Origin: Sphingorhabdus sp. EL138
GTDB taxonomy: Bacteria > Pseudomonadota > Alphaproteobacteria > Sphingomonadales > Sphingomonadaceae
Direction: 5' to 3'
DNA: 64,000 nucleotides
Assembly (NCBI RefSeq): GCF_945882965.1
Contig: NZ_CAMCWY010000015.1
Coordinates: 1 to 64,000 of the forward strand
This document shows, in pieces, positions 37,800 to 46,802 of this stretch (positions within the stretch are counted from its first letter, which is position 1; each line of letters opens with the position of its first letter). Under the pieces are notes generated by a model. That model had not been told where the DNA came from, searched no databases, and was given only the letters and a program-made list of their open reading frames with translations. The position numbers and the translations under genes were made by a program.

Positions 37800-39145
37800 T
37801 GTTGAAGACCATATCCAAATTGCTTCTGGCGCTCGCCGCGACAACTTCGCTGGGTGGCTGCGCCGTCCTTGACGGTGTGCGCGGTGATGCCGGTAAGAAA
37901 AACAACACGCCGACCGTCGGTTCACGCGTCAGCATCTTGGGCACAGAGCGTGACACCGAGGTCGATGCGTCCTTAGCGGACATAGCCGTCACCCTGCCGC
38001 CAGCGACGGTCAACGAAGCATGGGCGCAGCCCGGCGGCAATGCGTCAAAATCACCCGGCCATGTCGCGCTTGGTCAAAACCTGACGCGCATTTGGACCGC
38101 AGATGTTACCGGCGCCAACCCGCGCGCGCGCCTTGCCGCGAGCCCAGTGATGAGCGATGGCCGCGTCTATGTGGTGGACACCACCGCGCGCGTGACGGCA
38201 TTTGACGCGAACACAGGCGCACAGATCTGGTCGAACGCGCTTGAGGTTGACCGCGATGGTAAGCCATCCCGTTATGGCGGCGGCGTCAGCGCCACTAACA
38301 GCAATGTTTTTGCGACCAATGGCGTTGGCGATGTCGCCGCGCTTGCGGCGGACACTGGCGCGCTTGTGTGGAAAAAGCGTCCAGCCGGTCCCTTGCGCGG
38401 TGCACCGACATTGTCCAACGGCAACCTATATGTGATGACACAGGACAACCAGATTTACGCGCTGCGCCAAAGCGATGGCGAGCCGCAATGGAAAGAAGCC
38501 GGCCCTGTTGCCGCATCGGGCATATTTGGCGTTGGCGCCCCTGCTGCGGCGCAAGGCACGGTCATCGCTGGCTATTCCAGTGGCGAGCTTGCCGCCTATC
38601 GGTATGAAAATGGCCGCAGCCTGTGGAATGACACCTTGTCGCGCACCGCAATGTCGACGTCTGTTTCGACGCTGACAGATATTGATGCCGACCCTGTCAT
38701 CGACCGTGGCCGCGTCTTCGCGCTGGGCAAAGGCGGACGCATGGCGTCCTATGAACTCGTGACTGGCCAGCGCATTTGGGAAATCAACATTGCGGGTATT
38801 TCGACACCTGTGACGGCGGGCGAATGGGTGTTTGTCATGACCGACGAAGCACGGTTGCTGAGCGTTGCGCGTTCAAGCGGCAAAATCCGGTGGATTTCAA
38901 AGCTGCAGCGTTACAAAAATGAAAAGAAGAAAAAGGGCCCGATTAGCTGGTATGGCCCGATACTCGCTGGCGACCGTTTGATCATCGCCAATTCGCGCGG
39001 TGGAATCTGGGCAATTGCGCCGGAAAACGGGACCGCGACTAAGGTCGCTGACCTGAAATCCGATGTGTCACTTCCACCGATTGTCGCCAACAACACATTA
39101 TATGTTCTGGACGATTCCGGCCGTATTTCCGCGTTTCGCGGCTAG
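37799..39145 (+). CDS. bamB: Outer membrane protein assembly factor BamB
   Basis: A 448-residue lipoprotein (lipobox LGGC, Cys at about residue 21) with an eight-bladed PQQ-like beta-propeller; repeated units such as GRVYVVDTTARVTAFDANTG and NLYVMTQDNQIYALRQSDG are visible. BamB is a scaffold in the BAM complex that inserts outer membrane proteins. ATG 37799 is preferred to GTG 37796; GGAG is four bases upstream. It is about 60 residues longer than E. coli BamB, as in other alphaproteobacteria. Confidence 0.92.
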   Translation: MLKTISKLLLALAATTSLGGCAVLDGVRGDAGKKNNTPTVGSRVSILGTERDTEVDASLADIAVTLPPATVNEAWAQPGGNASKSPGHVALGQNLTRIWTADVTGANPRARLAASPVMSDGRVYVVDTTARVTAFDANTGAQIWSNALEVDRDGKPSRYGGGVSATNSNVFATNGVGDVAALAADTGALVWKKRPAGPLRGAPTLSNGNLYVMTQDNQIYALRQSDGEPQWKEAGPVAASGIFGVGAPAAAQGTVIAGYSSGELAAYRYENGRSLWNDTLSRTAMSTSVSTLTDIDADPVIDRGRVFALGKGGRMASYELVTGQRIWEINIAGISTPVTAGEWVFVMTDEARLLSVARSSGKIRWISKLQRYKNEKKKKGPISWYGPILAGDRLIIANSRGGIWAIAPENGTATKVADLKSDVSLPPIVANNTLYVLDDSGRISAFRG

Positions 39146-39166
39146 GCCTTAAAGGAGAGTACCGGC

Positions 39167-40570
39167 ATGTTGCCGACGGTAGCCATTATCGGTCGGCCTA
39201 ATGTCGGCAAGTCCACTTTGTTCAACCGGCTGGTGGGCAAGAAACTCGCGCTTGTCGATGACACGCCAGGTGTAACGCGTGACCGCCGGGAAGGCGAAGG
39301 CCGCTTGTTCGATCTGGAGTTCACCATTGTCGATACGGCGGGTTATGAGGATGAAGATCCCGACACCCTGCCCGGCAGAATGCGGATGCAAACAGAGGCA
39401 GCGATTGCAGGTGCCCAAGTTGCCCTGTTCCTGATCGATGGCCGCGTTGGTGTGACCCCCCTGGACGCAGAAATTGCCCGCTGGCTGCGCAGCAGTGAAA
39501 CGCCGGTCGTGCTTGCGGTCAATAAGGCCGAGGGCAAGCAGGGCGATAATGGCATCTTGGAAAGCTATGCGCTTGGCTTTGGTGACCCCATCGCAATCAG
39601 CGGCGAACATGGCGAAGGCATGGCGGATCTGTTTCAATCCTTGCTGCCCCATATCGACGGCGGCGCGTTCGAGGTACCTGACCCCGAAGCACCCGACGCG
39701 ATATTGAAGCTTGCGATTGTCGGGCGTCCCAATGCCGGTAAATCGACGCTGATTAACAAGTTATTGGGCGAAAACCGCCTGATTACGGGTCCTGAAGCCG
39801 GGATTACCCGCGACAGTATTTCGGTGGACTGGATCTGGACGGACCCAAGCCCAAAAGAACGCGAGCCCGATGAAGAAGGCATCATCCCGCCGATGCTGAC
39901 CGACCGCCGCGTCCGCTTGATCGATACCGCAGGTATGCGCAAGCGTGCCAAGGTGCAGGACAAATTGGAAAAGCTTTCAGTCGCCGATGCGCGCCATGCG
40001 ATCGACTTTGCCGAAGTTGTCGTGCTGCTGCTCGATGCAACTAAGGGCCTTGAGGTGCAGGACCTGAAAATTGCTGACCATGTCATTCAAGAGGGCCGCG
40101 CGCTGATCATCGGGATCAACAAATGGGATGTGGCCGTTGATGGTGCCGGCCTGTTCAGAGGTATTCGTGCCGCGTTGGAAGAGGGCCTGTCGCAGTTAAA
40201 AGGTGTTCCGATGGTCGCCGTATCCGGGCTTACTGGAAAAGGCCTCGACCAGATGATTTCCGCCGCGTTCGATGCGCGGGAAGCGTGGAACAAGCGCGTG
40301 CCAACGGGCATACTGAACCGCTGGTTTGAAGCCGCAATTTCCGCAAATCCGCCACCTGCCCCAGGCGGCAAGCGGATTAAACTGCGCTACATGACTCAAG
40401 CGCGTAACCGTCCGCCGACATTTGTCATCTTTGGCAACCGGACCGACGAGCTGCCCGCCAGCTATGCGCGCTATTTGCTCAACGGTATTCGCCGCGATCT
40501 GGATTTTGGCGCCGTGCCCGTGCGTATCAACTTCCGTTCGTCGAAGAACCCGTTCGCCGATAACGGTTAG
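39167..40570 (+). CDS. der: GTPase Der (EngA)
   Basis: A 467-residue ribosome-assembly GTPase with two tandem G domains: GRPNVGKST (residues 8-16) with DTAGYED, and GRPNAGKST (about residue 185) with DTAGMRKRAK. The KH-like C-terminal domain ends in RSSKNPF. It acts in late 50S maturation. A short acidic insertion (KEREPDEEGIIPP) lies in the second G domain before its DTAG motif. It follows bamB by 21 bases with AAGGAGAG as ribosome binding site. Confidence 0.96.
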   Translation: MLPTVAIIGRPNVGKSTLFNRLVGKKLALVDDTPGVTRDRREGEGRLFDLEFTIVDTAGYEDEDPDTLPGRMRMQTEAAIAGAQVALFLIDGRVGVTPLDAEIARWLRSSETPVVLAVNKAEGKQGDNGILESYALGFGDPIAISGEHGEGMADLFQSLLPHIDGGAFEVPDPEAPDAILKLAIVGRPNAGKSTLINKLLGENRLITGPEAGITRDSISVDWIWTDPSPKEREPDEEGIIPPMLTDRRVRLIDTAGMRKRAKVQDKLEKLSVADARHAIDFAEVVVLLLDATKGLEVQDLKIADHVIQEGRALIIGINKWDVAVDGAGLFRGIRAALEEGLSQLKGVPMVAVSGLTGKGLDQMISAAFDAREAWNKRVPTGILNRWFEAAISANPPPAPGGKRIKLRYMTQARNRPPTFVIFGNRTDELPASYARYLLNGIRRDLDFGAVPVRINFRSSKNPFADNG

Positions 40571-40622
40571 GGATTGTCGAGCACAGCGTACCCGGCCGCG
40601 AAGGTCTTTTTCCTTGATAGCA

Positions 40623-41852
40623 TTAGCGACGCATGGCTTGCATTTTTCCGCGCGCCAAGCTGCGCCACAGCCATTCCAGTGGGCCGTAATGAAATTTCAT
40701 CAGCCATGGCTTTGACCATAAGAGCATCACTGCCCACGCCCCCAGCACAAACAGCCACAATCCTGCACGGCCGAAATGCCCGAACAAGCCAAAGCCATAG
40801 CCATAAAATATCGTGGTCATGATGATGCTCGTGCCGAGATAGTTGCTGAATGCGGCGCGTCCAGCCGCGGCGACGCGCGCCAACATCGGGTGGTTGCGGT
40901 AATGCCCAATGCGCAAAATCAACACCGCCGCATAGCCAATCGTCAGCATCAGACGCGGAATTACACCCCAGACGTAAAAGACCGCAAGCGCGGTGATCCG
41001 GTCGAAGTCAACGGCGACTATCCAAACCGCCAGAGCGGCAGTCAGCAGCAACCCAGCTGGCACCATCCGCATCACCCAGCGCCGGTAATCGGCTGCGTCC
41101 CAATCCCCTGTCATGAACCCGCTTTTTTGCATCGCCATGCCAATCATCATCAGCGGCAAAGTTTCGCCAACGGACTGCACCACCAAGATCAGTGGCGCGC
41201 TCCATTCGTCGAGCTTATCCACTGTTATCGCGACGTAGCTGCCCCGGTGCAGCGCGAGGTCAGGCGCAATGTTAAAAGCAAGGTCCGCACCATCCATCAA
41301 TGCGCGAAACTGGCGCGCCATGTCTGCGCTCGCATCAGGCCGGGTTGCGAAATATTGAAAGGCCTGAAGCCCGCCAAATTGTGCCCCCCAGAGCGCCAGC
41401 CCAACCGCAAAGATTATGAACGCAACCTTTATCAGCTTTGCTGGCGGCCAATCGCGGAAGCCAAAAGCGATCATGCCGATAATCGCATAGAGGAACAAGA
41501 TATCACCGAACCAGATGAAGAAATAATGCGCGAGACCAAATAGAGCGAGCCACGCCATGCGGCGGTAATGGACCTGCGCGGCGCTTTCCCCCTTTGCCGT
41601 GGCGCGGTCGATGATAAGCATCATGCTCGCGCCGAACAAAAGCGAGAATAGTCCGCGCATTTTGCCATCAATGAAGATGAAGGAAAATGCCCATGCAATT
41701 TGGTCAGCCAATGTGTCGGTACCATAGGCCGCAGGGGTGATATAGGCCCATTCGGGCATGGCAAAGCCGATGATGTTCATCGCCAATATGCCCATCACGG
41801 CAAAGCCGCGCATCGCGTCCAAGCTGATATGCCGTTGTTCGATATTCTGCAT
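40623..41852 (-). CDS. DUF418 (YeiB-like) membrane protein
   Basis: A 409-residue integral membrane protein with about ten hydrophobic segments. It opens with RHISLDAMRGFAVMGILAMNI, the signature of the DUF418/heparan-alpha-glucosaminide acyltransferase-like group. The C-terminal DUF418 part includes GRAAFSNYLGTSIIMTTIFYG and GPLEWLWRSL. The function is unknown; acyl transfer across the membrane has been suggested for relatives. It is convergent with der. Confidence 0.88.
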   Translation of the reverse strand: MQNIEQRHISLDAMRGFAVMGILAMNIIGFAMPEWAYITPAAYGTDTLADQIAWAFSFIFIDGKMRGLFSLLFGASMMLIIDRATAKGESAAQVHYRRMAWLALFGLAHYFFIWFGDILFLYAIIGMIAFGFRDWPPAKLIKVAFIIFAVGLALWGAQFGGLQAFQYFATRPDASADMARQFRALMDGADLAFNIAPDLALHRGSYVAITVDKLDEWSAPLILVVQSVGETLPLMMIGMAMQKSGFMTGDWDAADYRRWVMRMVPAGLLLTAALAVWIVAVDFDRITALAVFYVWGVIPRLMLTIGYAAVLILRIGHYRNHPMLARVAAAGRAAFSNYLGTSIIMTTIFYGYGFGLFGHFGRAGLWLFVLGAWAVMLLWSKPWLMKFHYGPLEWLWRSLARGKMQAMRR

Positions 41853-41924
41853 GCTTTGCCCCCGTGTATTAAGCCATTAATACAGCGCCCATCTATGCCG
41901 GTCCAGCCCTTTAAACTTTTGTTA

Positions 41925-41953
41925 TTGACACTCGTGTAGGTAGTTTTTAACTA
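41925..41953 (+). promoter_or_regulatory. Putative promoter of coq4
   Basis: TTGACA (41925-41930), a 17-base spacer and TAACTA (41948-41953), 26 bases before the coq4 ATG. A small palindrome ACACTCGTGT (41928-41937) overlaps the -35 box and could be an operator. Confidence 0.45.
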
Positions 41954-41979
41954 TATCTATTCCTAGTTTAGGATTCGTT

Positions 41980-42756
41980 ATGACTGAACTGTATTTTTCG
42001 CACCCTGATCGCCCGCCGGCTAAATTGCAGCCACTGAAGGCGTGGCATCATTTTCGCAAGCTGATTGCCAACAAAGAAGACACAGAGCAGGTCTTTCACA
42101 TCATTGCGGCCTTAAGCGGTAGCAAGTTCGGTAAGATGGCGCGGAAATTTTGGCAAACACCAAAGGGCAGAGCGTTGCTTGAAAGCAATGAGCGCCTGAT
42201 TGACATGCTCGATGACCATGACAGCATCAAGAAGCTTCCGGCAGGCACCGTTGGCCGTGCCTATGTCGAATTCATGGAACGCGAAGGTTTGAGCGCTGCG
42301 GGTCTTGAGGCGGAATATGCCCAATTCCGGACATCATATCCCGTTTTTGGCGATGTGGTTGAACGTTATGGCGACCGTTTGCGCGATACCCATGACATGC
42401 TGCACATCCTCACCGGCTATGGCCGCGACGCGCTGGGTGAACAATGCGTGCTTGGCTTTACCTATGCGCAAAACCACAATCTTGGCGTCGGCTTCATTGC
42501 TTATGCGGGCGGATTAGAGTTGAAATACCGCGTTGCGAAATCGGCGCCGATTATGAAAGCGGTGCACGAAGGCTATCGTATCGGCAAAGCGGCAAAGAAC
42601 ATCGTTCAGGAAGATATCGCAGCCTTGCTGCGTGAGCCGTTGGTCGATGCCCGTAAGCGCTTGGGGATAGCAGAGCCAGTGACGTACAAGGCCGCGCACG
42701 CAGCGATGCGTTCAAGCGGCATTGATCCGTATAATTTGTTGGCACCTGCCGTTTAA
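41980..42756 (+). CDS. coq4: Coq4 family ubiquinone biosynthesis protein
   Basis: A 258-residue Coq4 protein. The metal-binding motif DTHDMLHILTGYGRD (HDxxH, about residues 135-149) is intact. In eukaryotes Coq4 organises the Q-synthesis complex and has been linked to C1 decarboxylation/hydroxylation of the ring; many alphaproteobacteria carry a homologue. It stands as a single-gene unit with its own promoter. With coq7 this window holds two ubiquinone genes, but they are not linked. Confidence 0.9.
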   Translation: MTELYFSHPDRPPAKLQPLKAWHHFRKLIANKEDTEQVFHIIAALSGSKFGKMARKFWQTPKGRALLESNERLIDMLDDHDSIKKLPAGTVGRAYVEFMEREGLSAAGLEAEYAQFRTSYPVFGDVVERYGDRLRDTHDMLHILTGYGRDALGEQCVLGFTYAQNHNLGVGFIAYAGGLELKYRVAKSAPIMKAVHEGYRIGKAAKNIVQEDIAALLREPLVDARKRLGIAEPVTYKAAHAAMRSSGIDPYNLLAPAV

Positions 42757-42882
42757 ACCTTAGGCGCTCATTCCCTGTGCCTTGACTGCGGTCGAGGGCG
42801 GGAGCAGCCGACACACATATCAACTATGCTCCACACGAGCGGGCACGGGTGGAGTACACGCTTCGTTGCGCTTATCCCCCCA

Positions 42883-42911
42883 CGTCACCCTGAACTTGGT
42901 TCAGGGTGACG
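42883..42911. repeat. Dispersed repeat family A, minimal copy
   Basis: A perfect 13-bp inverted repeat, CGTCACCCTGAAC-TTG-GTTCAGGGTGACG. It represents only the outer arms of family A, between the convergent coq4 and purL genes, where it could act as a terminator in both directions. Confidence 0.85.
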
Positions 42912-42953
42912 AATATGCGGGTGGGTCGCACCGACATTATCCTTGTGTTTTAC

Positions 42954-43020
42954 CTCCGCGTCCTCTGCGCCTCTGCGTGAATCCATTTTGCACGAAGAGG
43001 CGCAGAGGACGTAGAGAGGA
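42954..43020. repeat. Dispersed repeat family D, copy 2
   Basis: GTCCTCTGCGCCTCTGCGTG…CACGAAGAGGCGCAGAGGAC, an imperfect inverted repeat matching 18867-18927, 46 bases beyond the purL stop. Confidence 0.75.
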
Positions 43021-43065
43021 AAGATGAAAATTGGGCGCATGCACGCCACCGATCGACGTCAAGCT

Positions 43066-45264
43066 TTAGCTTTCCATCCAGTCCTTGAAGAAGCTGTCAT
43101 GGGCATAACGCAGTGACGCAATGGGCACGTCAAACCCCGGCCCTGCGACCGATGTCCCGCCAACAGTGCCTATCCGCGTCATCGGAATGCCTGCGGCCTG
43201 AATTTGGTCCGCAGCGGCGCTGGTCACGACATAGCGCGCCTGATCTTCGCCAAACGCCGTGAATGCGTCGCCGATTTCTTCGAGCGCACATCCCTTGCCA
43301 CTGGCCAACGCCATTTCGGTCAAGGCCACAAGCAAACCACCGTCGGCAACGTCATGCACCGCATTGACCTTGCCGTCTTGAATCAGCTGGCGGACAAATT
43401 CTGCGTGCGCGCGTTCTTGGCCGAGGTCGACCGATGGCGCGGCGCCGTCTTCGCGGCCATGCAGTTCGCGCAGCCACAGGGACTGACCTAGATGTCCCGC
43501 ATTGTCGCCAATGACAAAAATGCCGTCGCCGTCTTGCTTGAATGCAATCGTTGCCATCTTGCTGAAGTCTTCAAGCACACCAACGCCGCCAATGGCCGGT
43601 GTTGGCAAAATCGCGCTGCCGCCGCCAGTGGCCTTGCTTTCATTATAAAGCGACACATTGCCCGACACGATCGGGTAATCCAGCGCACGGCACGCGTCGC
43701 CCATGCCCTCTAAACAGCCGACAATCTGCGCCATGATTTCGGGGCGCTGCGGGTTGGCGAAGTTCAGGCAGTTGGTGATCGCCAGCGGCGTTGCGCCAAC
43801 GGCGCTGATATTACGATAGGTTTCGGCAACAGCCTGCTTGCCGCCTTCATACGGGTCGGCGTAACAATAACGCGGCGTGCAATCGGTGCTCATCGCCAGC
43901 GCGCGGTTGGTTCCGTGGATGCGGACGACCGCAGCATCGCCGCCCGAAAGCTGCGCGGTGTCGCCGCCGACCTGACTGTCATATTGCTGCCAGATCCACG
44001 CACGGCTCGCGAGGTCGGGGCAGGCCATCAGCCTCAATAAATCTCCGCCGATGTCAGTGCTGGCGGGAATGTCGCCAAGCGGTTTGACGTTGGCCCATGC
44101 CTTATATTCATCCTTCGACGCGGCGGGACGGTCGTACAAAGGCGCATCTTCGGCGAGCGGGCCAAGCGGGATGTCGCAGACGATTTCCCCCTTCCACGTT
44201 AGCACCATATGGCCCGTGTCAGTGACTTCGCCGATCACCGCAAAATCCAGTTCCCATTTGTCAAAAATCGCCTTCGCGAATTTCTCACGGCCGGGCTTCA
44301 AGACCATAAGCATGCGCTCCTGGCTTTCGGACAGCATCATTTCATAGGGCGTCATGCCTTCCTCACGGCATGGCACTTTGTCCATGTCGAGGATGATGCC
44401 CGCCTTGCCATTGGTTGCCATTTCGACGCTGGAGCTGGTTAAACCCGCCGCGCCCATATCCTGAATCGCGACAATCGCATCCGACGCCATCAGTTCAAGG
44501 CACGCCTCAATCAGCAGCTTTTCGGTGAACGGGTCGCCGACCTGAACCGTGGGGCGCTTTTCTTCGATATCTGCGCCAAAATCCGCCGAAGCCATCGTCG
44601 CGCCATGAATACCGTCACGACCAGTCTTTGACCCGACATAGACGATTGGATTTCCAAGGCCAGTTGCCGCAGAATAAAAAATCTTGTCCTGATCCGCAAC
44701 GCCAACGGTCATCGCGTTCACAAGGATATTGCCATCATAAGCGGGATGAAAATTGGTCTCACCGCCAACGGTCGGCACGCCAACACAATTGCCATAGCCA
44801 CCAATGCCCGCAACGACGCCCTGCACCAGATGCTTCATCTTCGGATGGTCGGGCCGTCCAAAACGCAGCGCATTCATATTGGCCACTGGCCGCGCGCCCA
44901 TGGTGAACACATCCCGCAAGATGCCACCTACGCCCGTTGCCGCACCTTGATAAGGTTCGATATAAGACGGGTGGTTATGCGATTCCATTTTGAAGATCGC
45001 GGCAAGCTTAGTGCCATTTGGACCTTCGCCGATGTCGATAACGCCCGCATTTTCGCCAGGACCGCAAATGACCCAAGGGGCCTCAGTCGGCAATTTCTTC
45101 AAATGGATGCGTGAGGATTTATAAGAGCAATGCTCCGACCACATCACCGAGAATATGCCAAGCTCAACCATGTTGGGCTCACGCCCCATGGCGTGCAAGA
45201 TACGCGCATATTCTTCTTCATTGAGACCATGGTCGGCGATGATGTGAGGCGTGATTTCAGACAT
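43066..45264 (-). CDS. purL: Phosphoribosylformylglycinamidine synthase subunit PurL
   Basis: A 732-residue ATP-dependent synthetase subunit of the small-PurL type, which needs separate PurS and PurQ. Recognisable parts are [11 protein letters not shown] near residue 43, [10 protein letters not shown] (substrate/metal binding), [15 protein letters not shown], and a second half with [19 protein letters not shown]. It makes FGAM in purine synthesis. purS and purQ are not in this window. A strong leftward terminator lies only 36 bases upstream of its start codon (see 45300). Confidence 0.96.
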   Translation of the reverse strand: MSEITPHIIADHGLNEEEYARILHAMGREPNMVELGIFSVMWSEHCSYKSSRIHLKKLPTEAPWVICGPGENAGVIDIGEGPNGTKLAAIFKMESHNHPSYIEPYQGAATGVGGILRDVFTMGARPVANMNALRFGRPDHPKMKHLVQGVVAGIGGYGNCVGVPTVGGETNFHPAYDGNILVNAMTVGVADQDKIFYSAATGLGNPIVYVGSKTGRDGIHGATMASADFGADIEEKRPTVQVGDPFTEKLLIEACLELMASDAIVAIQDMGAAGLTSSSVEMATNGKAGIILDMDKVPCREEGMTPYEMMLSESQERMLMVLKPGREKFAKAIFDKWELDFAVIGEVTDTGHMVLTWKGEIVCDIPLGPLAEDAPLYDRPAASKDEYKAWANVKPLGDIPASTDIGGDLLRLMACPDLASRAWIWQQYDSQVGGDTAQLSGGDAAVVRIHGTNRALAMSTDCTPRYCYADPYEGGKQAVAETYRNISAVGATPLAITNCLNFANPQRPEIMAQIVGCLEGMGDACRALDYPIVSGNVSLYNESKATGGGSAILPTPAIGGVGVLEDFSKMATIAFKQDGDGIFVIGDNAGHLGQSLWLRELHGREDGAAPSVDLGQERAHAEFVRQLIQDGKVNAVHDVADGGLLVALTEMALASGKGCALEEIGDAFTAFGEDQARYVVTSAAADQIQAAGIPMTRIGTVGGTSVAGPGFDVPIASLRYAHDSFFKDWMES

Positions 45265-45299
45265 GACACGGCCTTAGCGAGACGACGATTTTTGTGCCA

Positions 45300-45339
45300 C
45301 ATAAAATAAAATGGGCACTGGCATCGCTACCAGCGCCCA
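45300..45339 (-). terminator. Leftward intrinsic terminator just upstream of purL
   Basis: Read leftward: TGGGCGCTGG-loop-CCAGTGCCCA, nine of ten pairs, then TTTTATTTTAT. It ends a transcript coming from the right, 36 bases before the purL ATG. It may end an upstream RNA or act as an attenuator within the purL leader. Confidence 0.8.
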
Positions 45340-45660
45340 CTGCGTCTGATTTTTGGAAGTCCCTGACCACGGGGGCCATTCTTTCCTCTAACCGACGTCC
45401 GGTTCCCCAATCCAGTCCGAAGACCTTTGTGGTTCGCCTCAGTACATTGGGTATCCTATCTGGCGTTGTACCACTTGCGTGGCCCCGCACTCGATATTCG
45501 TTTTCTTCGTACCCACCATCCTGGCTACATTTCCTGCCTTGCGACGGGTTGCCATCCAATTTGGCGATCCGGCATTCTTTCTTTTCCGCTCCGCTGTACC
45601 GTTTCCGGTCCGGCTTTGCTTCGTAGCGTTCCTGCCTGATGAATTGAAGGTCTCATAGCT
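45340..45660 (-). ncRNA. Unassigned purine-rich transcript region upstream of purL
   Basis: About 320 bases, purine-rich on the minus strand, ending in the terminator at 45300-45339. A frame stays open across it (about 115 codons without a good start), but third positions are not GC-biased and AGG, ATA and CGA codons are frequent, unlike neighbouring genes. It is therefore more likely a small RNA or a long purL leader than a protein gene. It does not match tmRNA, RNase P, 6S or SRP signatures that I know. Confidence 0.35.
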
Positions 45661-45907
45661 TACGAGTCGTTCAAAGCATCATTTGCTGAGTTACCCACAG
45701 CGCGCGCACTTCGTGGTGGACAAAATGGAGAACAAGTATGGAGCACAAAACGATACGGCCCCCAAGCAGAGCATGGAGGCCGTAAAAATTGTCCGGGGGC
45801 GAGGGGGAGAGAGGAGGAGAGTGCCACCCGGTCAATGTGCGTTCCGGCAGTCGCTTGCCGTTGAGCAGCAACTAGGGGCCCGATGAATTTGCTGCAATTG
45901 CGAAAAG

Positions 45908-45944
45908 AATGGAGCTAGTTGCGTCTTTTGCAACTAGCTCCATT
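45908..45944 (-). terminator. Terminator downstream of the SDR gene
   Basis: A perfect 15-bp stem (AATGGAGCTAGTTGC / GCAACTAGCTCCATT) with a 7-base loop, followed leftward by CTTTTCG. It lies 51 bases after the stop of the SDR at 45995-46789 and should end the acyl-CoA dehydrogenase operon. Confidence 0.85.
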
Positions 45945-45994
45945 TCTGCTGGAAACGTGTTAATTTCGTTCCCAAATCATCACAAAATTAGCAG

Positions 45995-46789
45995 TTAAGG
46001 GGCGATTCCATTGCCCGGCAGCGATGCGTTAACAATGCCGCCGTCGCACGCAATCGTCTCTCCAACGATATAATCGCCAGCACGCGCGGCGAGGAAGATC
46101 GCAAGGCCAGCCATATCTTCAGGCGTTCCGATTCGTGGAAACGGGATATTCTTGCCCACGGCATCGGCATGGTCGCGCGCAGCCTTGTTCATGTCCGACT
46201 GAAATGCACCCGGCGCAATGCCCGACACAAGAATATTGTCCTTAACAAGCTCAGCCGCCAGACGGCGCGTCAAATGGATGACGGCGGCTTTCGATGCCTG
46301 ATAGCTATAGGTTTGCCACGGGTTGATCAGCAGGCCATCGATCGATGCGATGTTAATAACCTTGCCGGGGCGATCAAATGTCGCGGCGGCCTTCAACTGC
46401 GGGTGCATTGCCTGAGTCAGGAAGAACAGGGATTTGACGTTCAGGTCCATCACACGGTCCCAGCCAGATTCAGGGAACTGACCAAAATCCGCACCCCATG
46501 CTGCGCCAGCATTGTTCACGAGAATATCGACCTTTTCCTCACGCTCGGCAATTTGCGCGGCAAGCGACAGGCAACCGTCCACGGTCGACAAGTCGCAGGG
46601 CAGGCCAATAACCTGATTGCCGAATTCGGCGACGGTTTCCTCAATCTGGTGGACCTTACGCGCGCTGATATACACGCGTGCTGCACCAGCCTTGAGATAG
46701 CCTTCGACGATCATCTTGCCGATGCCGCGCGATCCGCCGGTGACCAACGCCACGCGGCCATTGAGGTTGAATAAGCTTTGAATATCCAT
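45995..46789 (-). CDS. SDR family oxidoreductase (RhlG-like)
   Basis: A 264-residue classical short-chain dehydrogenase. The cofactor motif TGGSRGIGKMI (residues 17-27) suggests NADP(H), with Ser-Tyr-Lys catalysis in NIASIDGL…YSYQASKAA. The sequence resembles 3-oxoacyl reductases of the RhlG branch. It is the last gene of the leftward group with two acyl-CoA dehydrogenases, so it may act on a 3-hydroxy/3-oxoacyl intermediate. The substrate is unknown. Confidence 0.88.
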   Translation of the reverse strand: MDIQSLFNLNGRVALVTGGSRGIGKMIVEGYLKAGAARVYISARKVHQIEETVAEFGNQVIGLPCDLSTVDGCLSLAAQIAEREEKVDILVNNAGAAWGADFGQFPESGWDRVMDLNVKSLFFLTQAMHPQLKAAATFDRPGKVINIASIDGLLINPWQTYSYQASKAAVIHLTRRLAAELVKDNILVSGIAPGAFQSDMNKAARDHADAVGKNIPFPRIGTPEDMAGLAIFLAARAGDYIVGETIACDGGIVNASLPGNGIAP

Positions 46790-46802
46790 TTGCGGTTTCC
46801 TT

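Noticed and set aside
45257-45559. Leftward 100-codon frame rich in charged residues upstream of purL
   Set aside because: No good start, weak third-position GC, many rare codons, and it reads through the terminator stem into the purL start, so it is unlikely to be a protein gene.
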